A DNA stretch of 64,000 bases from an uncultured Castellaniella sp. (GTDB lineage Bacteria; Pseudomonadota; Gammaproteobacteria; Burkholderiales; Burkholderiaceae_B): NCBI RefSeq assembly GCF_937988725.1, contig NZ_CALKHS010000009.1, forward strand, positions 496,001-560,000. The letters are read 5' to 3'. Shown in pieces: positions 1 to 8,981 of this stretch. Both the position numbers and the translations under genes were made by a program. Each line of letters opens with the position of its first letter. The first letter of the stretch is position 1. Below the pieces are notes generated by a model. That model searched no databases and was not told the DNA's origin. It saw only the letters and a list, made by a program, of their open reading frames with translations.

Positions 1-432
1 CACCATGCCGACGTCGGCCTGGCCGGCCTCGACGGAGCGAAAGACCTCGTCGAAGGATTCGCAGCGCAGGCCCTTGATCGCCTGGCCGAAATGCTCGTAG
101 GCGGCCTGTTCCGAAAACGAACCCTGCGGCCCCAGAAAGGCCACGGTCAGGACGCTTTCCAGACCCCGACAGGCGGAAATCACCTGCCCCCAGATGGCCG
201 CCACGGCCGCTTCCGGCAGCGGCCCGCCGTTGATAGTCTGCAGGCGCCGGATGATAAGGGCCTCGCGCTCGGGCTTCAGGATGGGGCCGGCGGCGTCGAA
301 GCGCTTCTTGACGTCGCCCACCTGCAGGGCCGCCTGGGCGCGCTGGTTCAGCAGGACCAGGATCTGCTCATCCAGCGCATCGATGCGCGCCCGCAGCGGT
401 TCCAGGCTGGCCTGCAGATCCGGTTCAGCCAT
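1..432 (-). CDS. pheA: Bifunctional chorismate mutase/prephenate dehydratase (P-protein), 3' end beyond window
   Basis: Reading the minus strand from the ATG at 432 gives MAEPDLQASLEPLRARIDAL, followed by the helical chorismate mutase (AroQ-type) domain with the ILKPERE segment around residue 51, and then the start of the prephenate dehydratase domain (VAFLGPQGSFSEQAAYEHFG from about residue 96). The enzyme turns chorismate into prephenate and then phenylpyruvate in phenylalanine synthesis. The start overlaps the serC stop by 8 bases, so translation is probably coupled in a gyrA-serC-pheA unit. The gene runs off the left edge, so the dehydratase active site and the ACT domain cannot be checked. 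Domain order and sequence make the call firm. Confidence 0.93.
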   Translation of the reverse strand, partial: MAEPDLQASLEPLRARIDALDEQILVLLNQRAQAALQVGDVKKRFDAAGPILKPEREALIIRRLQTINGGPLPEAAVAAIWGQVISACRGLESVLTVAFLGPQGSFSEQAAYEHFGQAIKGLRCESFDEVFRSVEAGQADVGMV

Positions 433-1555
433 GACGCGCCTCGAAGTCCCGCAGGAACCCGATCAGCGCCTGGACGCCCTCGAAGGGCATGGCGTTGTAC
501 AGAGACGCCCGCATGCCGCCCACCGCCTTGTGACCCTTCAGGGCCAGCAGCCCGGCGGCTTCCGACTCGGCCAGGAAGGCGGCGTTCAGCGATTCGTCGC
601 GCAGGAAGAAGGGCACGTTCATGCGCGACCGCACGGCGGGATGAATGCGGCTTTCATACAGCGCGGAGCCATCCAGATAGTCGTACAGGGCGCCGGACTT
701 GCGCGCGCTAGCGGCGTCCATGGCGGCCACCCCGCCGTTCTTCAGCAGCCATTTGAAGACCAGGCCGGCCATGTAGATGGCGAAGGTCGGCGGCGTGTTG
801 AACATGGACTGGGCGCCCGCCACCGGGGCGTAGTCGAAGACCGAGGGGCAATGCGGCAACGCATGGCCGATCAGGTCCTTGCGCACGAACACCAGGGTCA
901 CGCCCGCCGGGCCGGCGTTCTTCTGGGCGCCGGCGTAGACCACGCCCAGGCGCGAAAAATCGATGGGCCGCGACAGGATGTTCGAGGACATGTCGGCCAC
1001 CAGCGGCACGTCGGGAGCGCCCAGGCCGGCCATGTCCGGCATGACGGACTGCTCGACGCCGCCGATGGTTTCATTGGCGCACAGGTGCAGATACGCTGCG
1101 TCGGGGCGCACCCGCCACTGATCCTGGGCGGGCAGCCAGCACCAGGGGCCGTAGGTCCGGCCATCCAGGTCGGCGGAGGATTCGGCCGTGGCCGCCACGG
1201 CGATGTCGCCATAGCGCCCGGCCTCGTTGAAGGACTTCCGCGCCCAATGGCCGCTGAGCACGTAATCGGCCCGGCCTTTGCCGTCCCGGCCGATCAGGTT
1301 CAGCGGGATCAGGGCGTTCTGCGCCGAAGCGCCGCCCTGCATGAACAACACCTCGAAGTCGTCCGGCACGGCCAGCAAGGCGCGCAGGTCGGCCTCGGCC
1401 TCGTCGCGGATGCGGCTGTAGTGCTTGCCCCGGTGGCTCATCTCCATGACCGACGTGCCGCTGCCCTGCCAGTCGCACAGGTCGGCGGCGGCCTGCTGCA
1501 GCACTTCCAAAGGCATGGTCGAGGGACCTGCGGCGAAATTCCAGGGGCGGTTCAT
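425..1555 (-). CDS. serC: Phosphoserine aminotransferase
   Basis: A 376-residue class V aminotransferase starting MNRPWNFAAGPSTMPLEVL, the classic SerC N-terminus. It converts 3-phosphohydroxypyruvate to phosphoserine in serine synthesis and can also act in pyridoxal phosphate synthesis. The PLP-binding lysine is K212 in the motif YAGAQKNAGPAG; FMQGGASAQN near residue 75 is the phosphate-binding segment. Length is slightly above the usual 360. It overlaps the gyrA stop by 4 bases (ATGA) and the pheA start by 8 bases, so the three genes are likely co-transcribed from the gyrA side. Confidence 0.97.
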   Translation of the reverse strand: MNRPWNFAAGPSTMPLEVLQQAAADLCDWQGSGTSVMEMSHRGKHYSRIRDEAEADLRALLAVPDDFEVLFMQGGASAQNALIPLNLIGRDGKGRADYVLSGHWARKSFNEAGRYGDIAVAATAESSADLDGRTYGPWCWLPAQDQWRVRPDAAYLHLCANETIGGVEQSVMPDMAGLGAPDVPLVADMSSNILSRPIDFSRLGVVYAGAQKNAGPAGVTLVFVRKDLIGHALPHCPSVFDYAPVAGAQSMFNTPPTFAIYMAGLVFKWLLKNGGVAAMDAASARKSGALYDYLDGSALYESRIHPAVRSRMNVPFFLRDESLNAAFLAESEAAGLLALKGHKAVGGMRASLYNAMPFEGVQALIGFLRDFEARHG

Positions 1556-4236
1556 GAAGGGTCCTTAGGAGAAGGGGAAGCCTCGGGCGCGGCATCGTCC
1601 GCGGGCGCATCGCCCGCCGGGCCGGCATCGCCGTCATTCGTTTCGGCAGCATCGGCCTCGTCGTCCGCATCGCTTTCGGCCACGCGGCGCACCCCGATCA
1701 GTCGGCTGTCTTCATCCACGTTGATCAGCGTCACCCCCTGGGTGGCCCGCCCCATCTCGCGGATTTCCGAGACCCGGGTGCGCACCAGCACGCCGCTGGT
1801 GGTGATCAGCATGATCTCGTCTTCGGGCTGCACCAGCACGGCGCTGACGACCTTGCCGTTGCGGGCCGAGGTCTGGATGGCGATCATGCCCTTGGTGCCG
1901 CGCCCGTGGCGCGTGTATTCGACGATGGAGGTGCGCTTGCCGTAGCCGTTCTCGGTGGCGGTCAGCACGCTCTGGGTTTCGTCTTCGGCGACCAGCAGGG
2001 CGATGACGGTCTGGCCGTCTTCCAGGGACATGCCCCGCACCCCGCGCGCCGTGCGGCCCATGGGACGGACGTCGTTCTCGTCGAAGCGCACGGCCTTGCC
2101 GGCGTCGGAGAACAGCATGACGTCATGCTCGCCATCGGTCAGCTCGGCGCCGATCAGGTAATCGCCCTCGTCCAGGCCGACGGCGATGATGCCCGCCTTG
2201 CGGGGGTTGGAGAAATCGGACAGCGGCGTCTTCTTGACCGTGCCGCGCGAGGTGGCCATGAAGACGTAGTGGTCGTCGCTGAAGGCCTTGACCGTCAGCA
2301 CGGCGGTGATGGTCTCGCCGTCGACCAGCGGGAACATGTTGACGATGGGCCGGCCGCGCGAATTGCGCGAGCCCTGCGGAACTTCCCAGACCTTCAGCCA
2401 GTAGACCCGGCCGCGATCCGAGAAGCACAGCAGGAAGTCGTGCGTATTGGCGATGAAGAGCTGGTCGACCCAGTCGTCTTCCTTCATGGTGGTGGCCTGC
2501 TTGCCCCGCCCGCCGCGCTTCTGCGCCCGGTATTCGGACAGCGGCTGGCTCTTGATGTAGCCGCTGCGCGAGAGCGTCACCACCATGTCCATGGGGGTGA
2601 TCAGGTCTTCGGTTTCGAGCTCGGTGGCGTTGAATTCGATCTCGGAGCGCCGCGGATCGCTGCCGGGCGCGGAGAATTCCGCGCGGATGGCCTGCAGTTC
2701 CTCGCCGATGATGGTCGTGACGCGTTCCGGACGCGCCAGGATGTCCAGCAGATCGGCGATGGTGTCCATGATCTCGCGGTATTCGCCGACGATCTTGTCC
2801 TGTTCCAGGCCCGTCAGGCGCTGCAGGCGCATGTTCAGGATTTCCTGGGCCTGGACTTCGGACAGGCGGTACTGGCCGTCGGCCTGCAGGCCGAACTGGG
2901 GTTCCAGGCCGTCCGGACGATACGCGGCCCGCCCGCCGGACGCCACATTGTCGTCGGCGCGCGACAACATTTCCCGCACCAGGGAAGAATCCCAGCTGCG
3001 TTCCATCAGGGCCTGGCGCGCCACGGGCGGCGTGGGGGCGGCCTTGATGATGGCGATGAAGTCGTCGATGTTGGCCAGCGCCACGGCCAGGCCTTCCAGC
3101 ACGTGGCCGCGTTCGCGAGCCTTGCGCAACTGGAAGATGGTGCGGCGAGTGACGACTTCGCGGCGGTGCTGCAGGAAGTACTGCACCATCTGCTTGAGAT
3201 TCAGCAGGCGCGGCTGGCCGTCGACCAGCGCCACCATGTTCATGCCGAAGGTTTCCTGCAGCTGGGTGTTCTTGTACAGATTGTTGAGGACGACTTCCGG
3301 GACTTCGCCGCGCTTCAGTTCGATCACCAGGCGCATGCCGTCCTTGTCCGATTCGTCGCGGATGTCGGAAATGCCGTCGATCTTCTTTTCGTTGACCAGT
3401 TCGGCAATGCGTTCCTGCAGGGATTTCTTGTTCACCTGATAGGGGATCGCATCGACGACGATGGCCTGGCGGTTGCCGTGCGGCAGGTCTTCGAAGTGGG
3501 CCTTGGCCCGCATGATCACGCGCCCGCGCCCGGTGCGATAGCCTTCCCGCACGCCCGACATGCCGTAGATGATGCCGCCCGTGGGAAAGTCGGGCGCCGG
3601 GATGCGTTCGATGAGTTCATCGATGGTGCAGTCGGGATTGCGCAGGCAGTACAGGCAGCCTTCGACGACTTCGGACAGATTGTGCGGCGGAATGTTCGTG
3701 GCCATGCCCACCGCGATCCCGGCGCTGCCGTTGACCAGCAGGTTGGGCAGGCGCGAGGGCAGCAGCAGGGGTTCCTGTTCGCTGCCGTCGTAGTTGGGAC
3801 CGAAGTCGACCGTGTCCTGATCGATGTCGGCCAGCAGTTCGTGGGCGATCTTCGCCAGGCGGACTTCGGTGTAACGCATGGCCGCGGCGTTGTCGCCATC
3901 GACGGAGCCGAAGTTGCCCTGCCCGTCGACCAGCATGTAGCGCAGGGAGAAGTCCTGCGCCATGCGCACGATGGTGTCGTAGACGGCCGAATCGCCGTGC
4001 GGGTGATATTTACCGATGACGTCGCCGACGATGCGGGCGGACTTCTTGTACGCCCGGTTCCAGTCGTTGTTCAGTTCGTGCATGGCAAACAGCACGCGCC
4101 GGTGCACGGGCTTCAAGCCGTCCCGGACATCGGGCAGGGCCCGCCCCACGATCACGCTCATGGCGTAATCCAGGTAGCTGCGCCGCATTTCGTCTTCGAG
4201 CGAAATGGGCAGGGTCTCTTTAGCGAAGGATTCCAT
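1552..4236 (-). CDS. gyrA: DNA gyrase subunit A
   Basis: An 894-residue GyrA. It shows the N-terminal winged-helix core, the quinolone-resistance region HPHGDSAVYDTIV with Ser83 and Asp87 in E. coli numbering (both the drug-sensitive residues), the catalytic Tyr122 in AAAMRYTE, and the GyrA box QKRGGRGKQ that begins the DNA-wrapping C-terminal domain. Together with GyrB it introduces negative supercoils. The C-terminus carries a roughly 40-residue acidic Ala/Asp/Pro tail, which makes the protein a little longer than the 875 residues of E. coli. It is the first gene of the serC-pheA unit. Confidence 0.98.
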   Translation of the reverse strand: MESFAKETLPISLEDEMRRSYLDYAMSVIVGRALPDVRDGLKPVHRRVLFAMHELNNDWNRAYKKSARIVGDVIGKYHPHGDSAVYDTIVRMAQDFSLRYMLVDGQGNFGSVDGDNAAAMRYTEVRLAKIAHELLADIDQDTVDFGPNYDGSEQEPLLLPSRLPNLLVNGSAGIAVGMATNIPPHNLSEVVEGCLYCLRNPDCTIDELIERIPAPDFPTGGIIYGMSGVREGYRTGRGRVIMRAKAHFEDLPHGNRQAIVVDAIPYQVNKKSLQERIAELVNEKKIDGISDIRDESDKDGMRLVIELKRGEVPEVVLNNLYKNTQLQETFGMNMVALVDGQPRLLNLKQMVQYFLQHRREVVTRRTIFQLRKARERGHVLEGLAVALANIDDFIAIIKAAPTPPVARQALMERSWDSSLVREMLSRADDNVASGGRAAYRPDGLEPQFGLQADGQYRLSEVQAQEILNMRLQRLTGLEQDKIVGEYREIMDTIADLLDILARPERVTTIIGEELQAIRAEFSAPGSDPRRSEIEFNATELETEDLITPMDMVVTLSRSGYIKSQPLSEYRAQKRGGRGKQATTMKEDDWVDQLFIANTHDFLLCFSDRGRVYWLKVWEVPQGSRNSRGRPIVNMFPLVDGETITAVLTVKAFSDDHYVFMATSRGTVKKTPLSDFSNPRKAGIIAVGLDEGDYLIGAELTDGEHDVMLFSDAGKAVRFDENDVRPMGRTARGVRGMSLEDGQTVIALLVAEDETQSVLTATENGYGKRTSIVEYTRHGRGTKGMIAIQTSARNGKVVSAVLVQPEDEIMLITTSGVLVRTRVSEIREMGRATQGVTLINVDEDSRLIGVRRVAESDADDEADAAETNDGDAGPAGDAPADDAAPEASPSPKDPS

Positions 4237-4610
4237 GTATATGTCCGAAACCGATAGGCGTCAAACCGCCCGGAGCAATCGGTGATTCTATCATCCGCAC
4301 TGCGAGGCCAGCGCCTTGCGGCCGACGGCGGCGGGCAGGCGGCCGGATCCGATCCGGCGCGGGCCAGCGTTGCAAAAAGCCCACAGCCTGCCCCCCCTGG
4401 CCCGGACAAATTGCCCCCAGAGTACCGGGCAAGGCCATCAAACCTTAACCCGGGCGGGGAAAATGCCTTAAGATTTCGGCTAACACGCACCAAACCCAGC
4501 GCAATTGATAGTTTTCCAACTGGACATTGCTATACTGGAAATGTTCTTTCGAGATGCGGCGGGGGTTCGCTGCGGTCACTTTCAAGCATCATGCTCAAAC
4601 GAGGAGAAAC
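4237..4610. promoter_or_regulatory. Divergent gyrA/ompA intergenic region
   Basis: 374 bases without a gene. On the plus strand TGCTATACT at 4528-4536 is an extended -10 for ompA, with TTGATA at 4505-4510 as a poorly spaced (20 bp) -35. This leaves a leader of about 70 bases that ends in the Shine-Dalgarno GAGGAG at 4601-4606. On the minus strand the complement of 4285-4290 reads TAGAAT, a candidate -10 for gyrA with no good -35. No operator palindrome was seen. Confidence 0.5.
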
Positions 4611-5180
4611 ATGAATAAACCCTCCAAAATCGCTATTGGACTCGCCATTGCTGCCATGGCTGCCATGGGTACCGCGTCGGCTTCCGACAACTGGACCAAC
4701 GTTGATGGCCACGTCTGGAAAGACGCCAGCGGCGAAAACTGCTGGCGCGATGCATTCTGGACGCCGGCCACCGCTGCCGAAGGCTGCGGCAAGCCCGTCG
4801 CCGAAGCGCCTGTCGTCGCCCCGACCGCCAGCAAGGTCGTCCTGAACGCCGACACCTTCTTCGACTTCGACAAGTCCACCATCAAGCCCGAAGGCCGTCA
4901 GGTCCTGGATCAGGTCGCCCAGCAAGCCGGCACCATCAATCTGGAAACCATCATCGCCGTCGGCCACACCGACTCCATCGGTACCGAAGCCTACAACCAG
5001 AAGCTGTCCGAGCGCCGTGCCAACTCGGTCAAGCAATACCTGGTCAGCAAGGGCGTCGCCGCTGATCGCATCTACGCCGAAGGCAAGGGCGAACTGCAAC
5101 CGGTCGCGTCCAACAAGACCCGCGAAGGCCGCGCTCAGAACCGTCGCGTGGAAATCGAAATCGTCGGCACCCGCAAGTAA
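4611..5180 (+). CDS. ompA: OmpA-family outer-membrane/peptidoglycan-binding protein
   Basis: The start is the ATG at 4611, six bases after a GAGGAG ribosome site; an upstream in-frame start would add a meaningless extension. The 189-residue product has a signal peptide (MNKPSKIAIGLAIAAMAAM, cleavage after ASA), a short region with DNW and CWRDAFWTPATA, and a C-terminal OmpA domain with FFDFDKSTIKPEG and VGHTDSIGTEAYNQKLSERR, the latter carrying the Asp and Arg that bind diaminopimelate. There is no beta-barrel. The CWRDAFWTPAT segment is typical of Bordetella-type OmpA. It likely ties the envelope to peptidoglycan. It is monocistronic, followed by a terminator. Confidence 0.93.
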   Translation: MNKPSKIAIGLAIAAMAAMGTASASDNWTNVDGHVWKDASGENCWRDAFWTPATAAEGCGKPVAEAPVVAPTASKVVLNADTFFDFDKSTIKPEGRQVLDQVAQQAGTINLETIIAVGHTDSIGTEAYNQKLSERRANSVKQYLVSKGVAADRIYAEGKGELQPVASNKTREGRAQNRRVEIEIVGTRK

Positions 5181-5226
5181 TTCCGCAAGCCGCACGAGCC
5201 GCCGCGCCCCTGGCGCGGCGGAACCC

Positions 5227-5260
5227 AAGGCCCCGCGTGCGCGGGGCCTTGTTCATTTTC
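5227..5260 (+). terminator. Rho-independent terminator after ompA
   Basis: AAGGCCCCGC at 5227-5236 pairs perfectly with GCGGGGCCTT at 5241-5250 around a tiny loop, followed by a T-rich stretch (GTTCATTTTC). A second GC-rich hairpin lies just upstream (5199-5208 with 5212-5221). It separates ompA from ubiG. Confidence 0.85.
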
Positions 5261-5274
5261 GGAATCCAATACCC

Positions 5275-5982
5275 ATGCATACCGCCAACGCCGACCCTGC
5301 CGAACTCGACAAATTCAGTGCCCTGGCTTCCAGCTGGTGGGATCCCCAGGGGGATCTGAAGACGCTGCACGACATCAACCCCTTGCGACTGGACTGGATC
5401 CGCAGCCAGGCGGGCGATCTGGCCGGACAGCGGGTGCTGGACATCGGCTGCGGCGGCGGCCTGCTGACCGAAGCCATGGCGGCCGAAGGCGCCCAGGTCA
5501 CCGGCATCGATCTGGCCAAGGCGTCCCTGCAGGTCGCACGGCTGCACGGCCACGAATCCGGCGTCCAGGTCCAGTACGAATGCGTCAGCGCCGAAGACTA
5601 CGCGGCGCAACAGCCGGGGCAGTTCGATCTGGTCACCTGCATGGAACTGCTGGAACACGTGCCCGACCCGGCCGCCATCGTGCAGGCCTGCGCCCGGCTG
5701 GTGCGCCCGGGCGGCCTGGTCTGCTTCTCGACCTTGAACCGCAACCCGAAATCCTTTCTGCTGGCCATCGTGGCCGCCGAATACCTGCTGCGCATGGTGC
5801 CCAGGGGCACTCACAGCTACGACCAGTTCATCACGCCCAGCGAACTGGCCGGCGCGGCGCGCGCGGCCGGCCTGGACGTCAGCGCGCTTAGCGGGCTGGA
5901 GTACCTGCCGCTGACCCGGCAGTACCGCCTGGCCCCGGACACGGGCGTGAACTACATGATGGCGACCCGCCGTCCGGAATGA
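5275..5982 (+). CDS. ubiG: Ubiquinone biosynthesis O-methyltransferase
   Basis: A 235-residue class I SAM methyltransferase that carries out both O-methylations of ubiquinone synthesis. The start at 5275 gives MHTANADPAELDKFSALASS, and the WWDPQGDLKTLHDINPLRL block that follows is diagnostic of UbiG. The SAM-binding motif VLDIGCGGGLLTE is near residue 55 and the post-motif segment MELLEHVPDP near residue 125. The stop overlaps the gph start by 4 bases, so the two genes form an operon. An upstream in-frame extension crosses the ompA terminator and was rejected. Confidence 0.96.
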   Translation: MHTANADPAELDKFSALASSWWDPQGDLKTLHDINPLRLDWIRSQAGDLAGQRVLDIGCGGGLLTEAMAAEGAQVTGIDLAKASLQVARLHGHESGVQVQYECVSAEDYAAQQPGQFDLVTCMELLEHVPDPAAIVQACARLVRPGGLVCFSTLNRNPKSFLLAIVAAEYLLRMVPRGTHSYDQFITPSELAGAARAAGLDVSALSGLEYLPLTRQYRLAPDTGVNYMMATRRPE

Positions 5983-6671
5983 ACGCCATGCACCCCTGTC
6001 TCATTCTGTTCGACTTCGACGGCACCCTGGCGGACACCGCCCCCGACCTGGCGGCGGCGGCCAACCGCCAGCGCGGCTACCGGGGGCTGCCCCCCCTGCC
6101 CTACGAGGCCTTGCGCCCTTATGCCTCGCACGGCGCGCGCGGTCTTCTGAAGGCCGCCCTGGACCTGGACCCGGGCAGCGAGGAATACGAACGCAGCCGC
6201 CGGCAGTTCCTGCAGGACTATGCGCAGGACATGCTGACGCACACCCGGCTGTTCGCGGGCATCGACACCCTGCTGGACCAGCTGGCCGAGGCCTCGATGG
6301 GCTGGGGCATCGTGACCAACAAGGTCGAATCCCTGGCCCTGCCCATCGTGCGCCACCTGGGGCTGGAATCCCGCTGCCGCGTGACGGTGGGCGGCGACAC
6401 CACGCCCCATGCCAAGCCGCATCCCGAACCGCTGCTGCACGCCGCGCGACAGGCGGGCTACGCGCCGGCCCGGTGCATGTACGTGGGCGACGACGAACGC
6501 GACATCATCGCCGGCAAGGCCGCAGGCATGGCGACTGTGGTCGCCGGCTACGGCTATTGCGCGCTGGACGACCCGATCCGCTGGCAGGCGGACGCCATCG
6601 CCCGCCAACCGGCGGACCTGTGGCCGATCATCCGGCGCTGGGCGCTACGCGAGCCGACCCCGCAGCCGTAA
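5979..6671 (+). CDS. gph: HAD-family phosphoglycolate phosphatase
   Basis: A 230-residue haloacid dehalogenase phosphatase with motif I FDFDGTLADT (nucleophile Asp at about residue 12), motif II TNK near residue 112, and the late motif VGDDERDI for magnesium binding. Gph clears 2-phosphoglycolate; the ubiG-gph pair is common in proteobacteria. The annotated ATG overlaps the ubiG stop; a second ATG nine bases downstream is possible. The 3' end runs 44 bases into the convergent sstT gene, so the last 14 codons are shared with the opposite strand. Confidence 0.88.
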   Translation: MNAMHPCLILFDFDGTLADTAPDLAAAANRQRGYRGLPPLPYEALRPYASHGARGLLKAALDLDPGSEEYERSRRQFLQDYAQDMLTHTRLFAGIDTLLDQLAEASMGWGIVTNKVESLALPIVRHLGLESRCRVTVGGDTTPHAKPHPEPLLHAARQAGYAPARCMYVGDDERDIIAGKAAGMATVVAGYGYCALDDPIRWQADAIARQPADLWPIIRRWALREPTPQP

Positions 6672-7860
6672 ACAGCACGTCGGTCGAGGAATTCAGCGCG
6701 GTTTCCGCCGAATCCTGCAGAACGCCGATGATGAAGCCCACGCCGACGACCTGCATCGCCAGGTCGTTGGAAATGCCGAACAGGCTGCACGCGACGGGGA
6801 TCAGCAGCAAGGACCCGCCGGCCACGCCCGAGGCGCCGCAGGCGCACACCGCCGCCACGATGCTGAGCAGCAGCGCCGTGAACAGATCCACGGACACTCC
6901 CAGCGTATGGACGGCGGCCAGCGTCAGCACCGTGATGGTGATGGCCGCGCCCGCCATATTGATGGTGGCGCCCAGGGGAATCGACACGGAATACGTGTCT
7001 TCCTCCAGGCCCAACTTTTCACAGAGCGCCATGTTGACCGGGATGTTGGCCGCCGAGCTGCGGGTGAAGAACGCCGTCACGCCGGATTCCCGCAGGCAGG
7101 TCAGCACCAGGGGATAGGGGTTGGCGCGGATCCGCCAGAAAACGATCAGGGGATTGACCACCAGGGCCACGAACGCCATGCAGCCCAGCAGCACGCCCAG
7201 CAGGCGGGCATAGTCCAGCAAGGCGCCAAAACCGGTTTCGGCGATCGTCGAGGCGACCAGCCCGAAGATTCCGATCGGCGCCATGCGGATCACGACGCGC
7301 ACGATGAAGGACAGTCCCAGGGACAGATCGGACATGACGTTCTTGGTGGAGCCATGGGCATGGCGCAGGGCCAGCCCCAGGCCGATCGCCCAGGCCAGGA
7401 TGCCGATGTAATTGGCTTCCAGCAGGGCGTGCACCGGATTGTCGACCACGCTGAGCAGGAGGTTGCGCAGGACCTCGACCACGCCGCCGGGCGGCGTCAG
7501 GGCGGCGTCGCCCAGCTGCAGCCGGATGGTCAGGGGGAACATGAAACTGGCCACGACCGCCACCAGGGCCGCCGCGAAAGTCCCCACCAGATACAGGACC
7601 AGGATCGGCCTGAGCCGCGTCTGGGCGCCCTTCTTGTGATTGGCGATGGATGCGGCCACCAGGACGAACACCAGCAGGGGCGCGATGGACTTCAAGGCGG
7701 TGACGAACAGGCCGCCCAGCAGGCCGACCGAGCGGGCGGCTTCGGGAGCCGCATAGGCCAGCAGCACGCCGGCGATCAGGCCGACGAGAATCTGCGTCAC
7801 CAGGCTGCCATTGCTGACGAACTGCAGCAGCGGATTGGATTTGGAGGCGGAAGACGCCAT
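6628..7860 (-). CDS. sstT: Serine/threonine:Na+ symporter SstT
   Basis: A 410-residue dicarboxylate/amino acid:cation symporter. Start chosen at MASSASKSNP (7860) because the longer frame adds a soluble, hydrophilic stretch. Segments SLVTQILVGLIAGVLLAYA, FTRSSAANIPVNMALCEKLG, IPLGATINMAGAAITITVL and GVLQDSAETALNSSTDVLFT closely match E. coli SstT, including the helical-hairpin serine-rich and NMAG substrate/sodium motifs. It is an inner-membrane protein of eight or more helices importing serine and threonine. It is convergent with gph and divergent from ddh. Confidence 0.94.
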   Translation of the reverse strand: MASSASKSNPLLQFVSNGSLVTQILVGLIAGVLLAYAAPEAARSVGLLGGLFVTALKSIAPLLVFVLVAASIANHKKGAQTRLRPILVLYLVGTFAAALVAVVASFMFPLTIRLQLGDAALTPPGGVVEVLRNLLLSVVDNPVHALLEANYIGILAWAIGLGLALRHAHGSTKNVMSDLSLGLSFIVRVVIRMAPIGIFGLVASTIAETGFGALLDYARLLGVLLGCMAFVALVVNPLIVFWRIRANPYPLVLTCLRESGVTAFFTRSSAANIPVNMALCEKLGLEEDTYSVSIPLGATINMAGAAITITVLTLAAVHTLGVSVDLFTALLLSIVAAVCACGASGVAGGSLLLIPVACSLFGISNDLAMQVVGVGFIIGVLQDSAETALNSSTDVLFTAAGSARVAPSAG

Positions 7861-7980
7861 AGGGGTGCTCCAAAAGGCCGCCATTCTAGCATCCGGGGGC
7901 GCCGGGCCCCGACAAGGAAAACGCGAGCCGATACAATGAAACACCGCCGCATCCGGCTGACCTCCTCAGAAAGGACATTC

Positions 7981-8970
7981 ATGGCTTCATCCCCCATCCG
8001 CATCGGTATCGCCGGCTACGGCAACCTGGGCCGCGGCGCGCAGGCGGCCATCGCCCGCCACGCCGACATGCAGCTGGTCGGCGTCTTCACGCGCCGCGAT
8101 CCGGCCGCTCTGGTGCTGGACGACCCGACCGTGCCAGTCTGGTCCCTGGACGATGCGGCGGCCCGCCGGAACGACATCGACGTGCTGATCCTGTGCGGGG
8201 GATCCAAGGACGACCTGCCCGTGCAGGGTCCGGAGCTGGCCCAATGGTTCACCACGGTGGACAGCTACGATACCCACGCCCGCATCCCGCAATACTTCCA
8301 GGCGGTCGACGCCGCGGCGCGGTCGCATGGCAATCTGTCCATCCTGGCCGTCGGCTGGGACCCGGGCCTGTTTTCCATCAACCGGCTGATGGGCGAAGCC
8401 ATCCTGCCCCAGGGCGCCACCTACACTTTCTGGGGCAAGGGCCTCAGCCAGGGCCACTCCGACGCCATCCGGCGCGTGCCCGGCGTCGCGGGCGGCGTGC
8501 AGTACACCATCCCGGTCCCGGCCGCGGTGGAACGCGTGCGCGCCGGCGGGCAGCCGCAACTGGGCACCCGTGAAAAGCACACCCGGGAATGCTATGTCGT
8601 CCTGGAAGACGGGGCCGACGCCCGGCAGGTGGAACAGGCCATCGTGACCATGCCGGATTACTTCGCCGACTACGACACCACGGTGCATTTCATCGACGCG
8701 GACACCCTGCGGCGCGACCATGCCGGCATGCCGCACGGGGGATTCGTCATCCGCAGCGGCCAGTCGGGTCGCGACGAGCAGCAGGTGATGGAATATTCCC
8801 TGAAGCTGGCCAGCAACCCCGGCTTCACGTCCAGCGTGCTGGTCGCCTATGCGCGCGCGGCCTGGCGCCTGAAGTCCGCCGGGGAAACCGGCGCGCGCAC
8901 GGTCTTCGACGTGGCCCCGGGCCTGCTGTCCCCCAAATCGGCGGCCGATCTGCGCCGCGAACTGCTGTAA
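7981..8970 (+). CDS. ddh: meso-Diaminopimelate D-dehydrogenase
   Basis: A 329-residue NADPH-dependent dehydrogenase that makes meso-diaminopimelate from tetrahydrodipicolinate in one step. It begins MASSPIRIGIAGYGNLGRGA, a Rossmann fold with GxGxxG-type loop. ILCGGSKDDLPVQGPE, SYDTHARIP and VGWDPGLFSINR are hallmark Ddh segments, the last lining the substrate pocket. The frame is open far upstream but overlaps sstT; the ATG at 7981 follows an AGAAAGGA ribosome site. This is an alternative to the succinylase route of lysine and peptidoglycan precursor synthesis. Confidence 0.95.
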   Translation: MASSPIRIGIAGYGNLGRGAQAAIARHADMQLVGVFTRRDPAALVLDDPTVPVWSLDDAAARRNDIDVLILCGGSKDDLPVQGPELAQWFTTVDSYDTHARIPQYFQAVDAAARSHGNLSILAVGWDPGLFSINRLMGEAILPQGATYTFWGKGLSQGHSDAIRRVPGVAGGVQYTIPVPAAVERVRAGGQPQLGTREKHTRECYVVLEDGADARQVEQAIVTMPDYFADYDTTVHFIDADTLRRDHAGMPHGGFVIRSGQSGRDEQQVMEYSLKLASNPGFTSSVLVAYARAAWRLKSAGETGARTVFDVAPGLLSPKSAADLRRELL

Positions 8971-8981
8971 GCGATACCGCC

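Noticed and set aside
1906..4257. 783-residue open frame antisense to gyrA
   Set aside because: It mirrors gyrA on the opposite strand with Val/His/Gln/Asp-rich composition and no domain; a by-product of GC-rich codon use.
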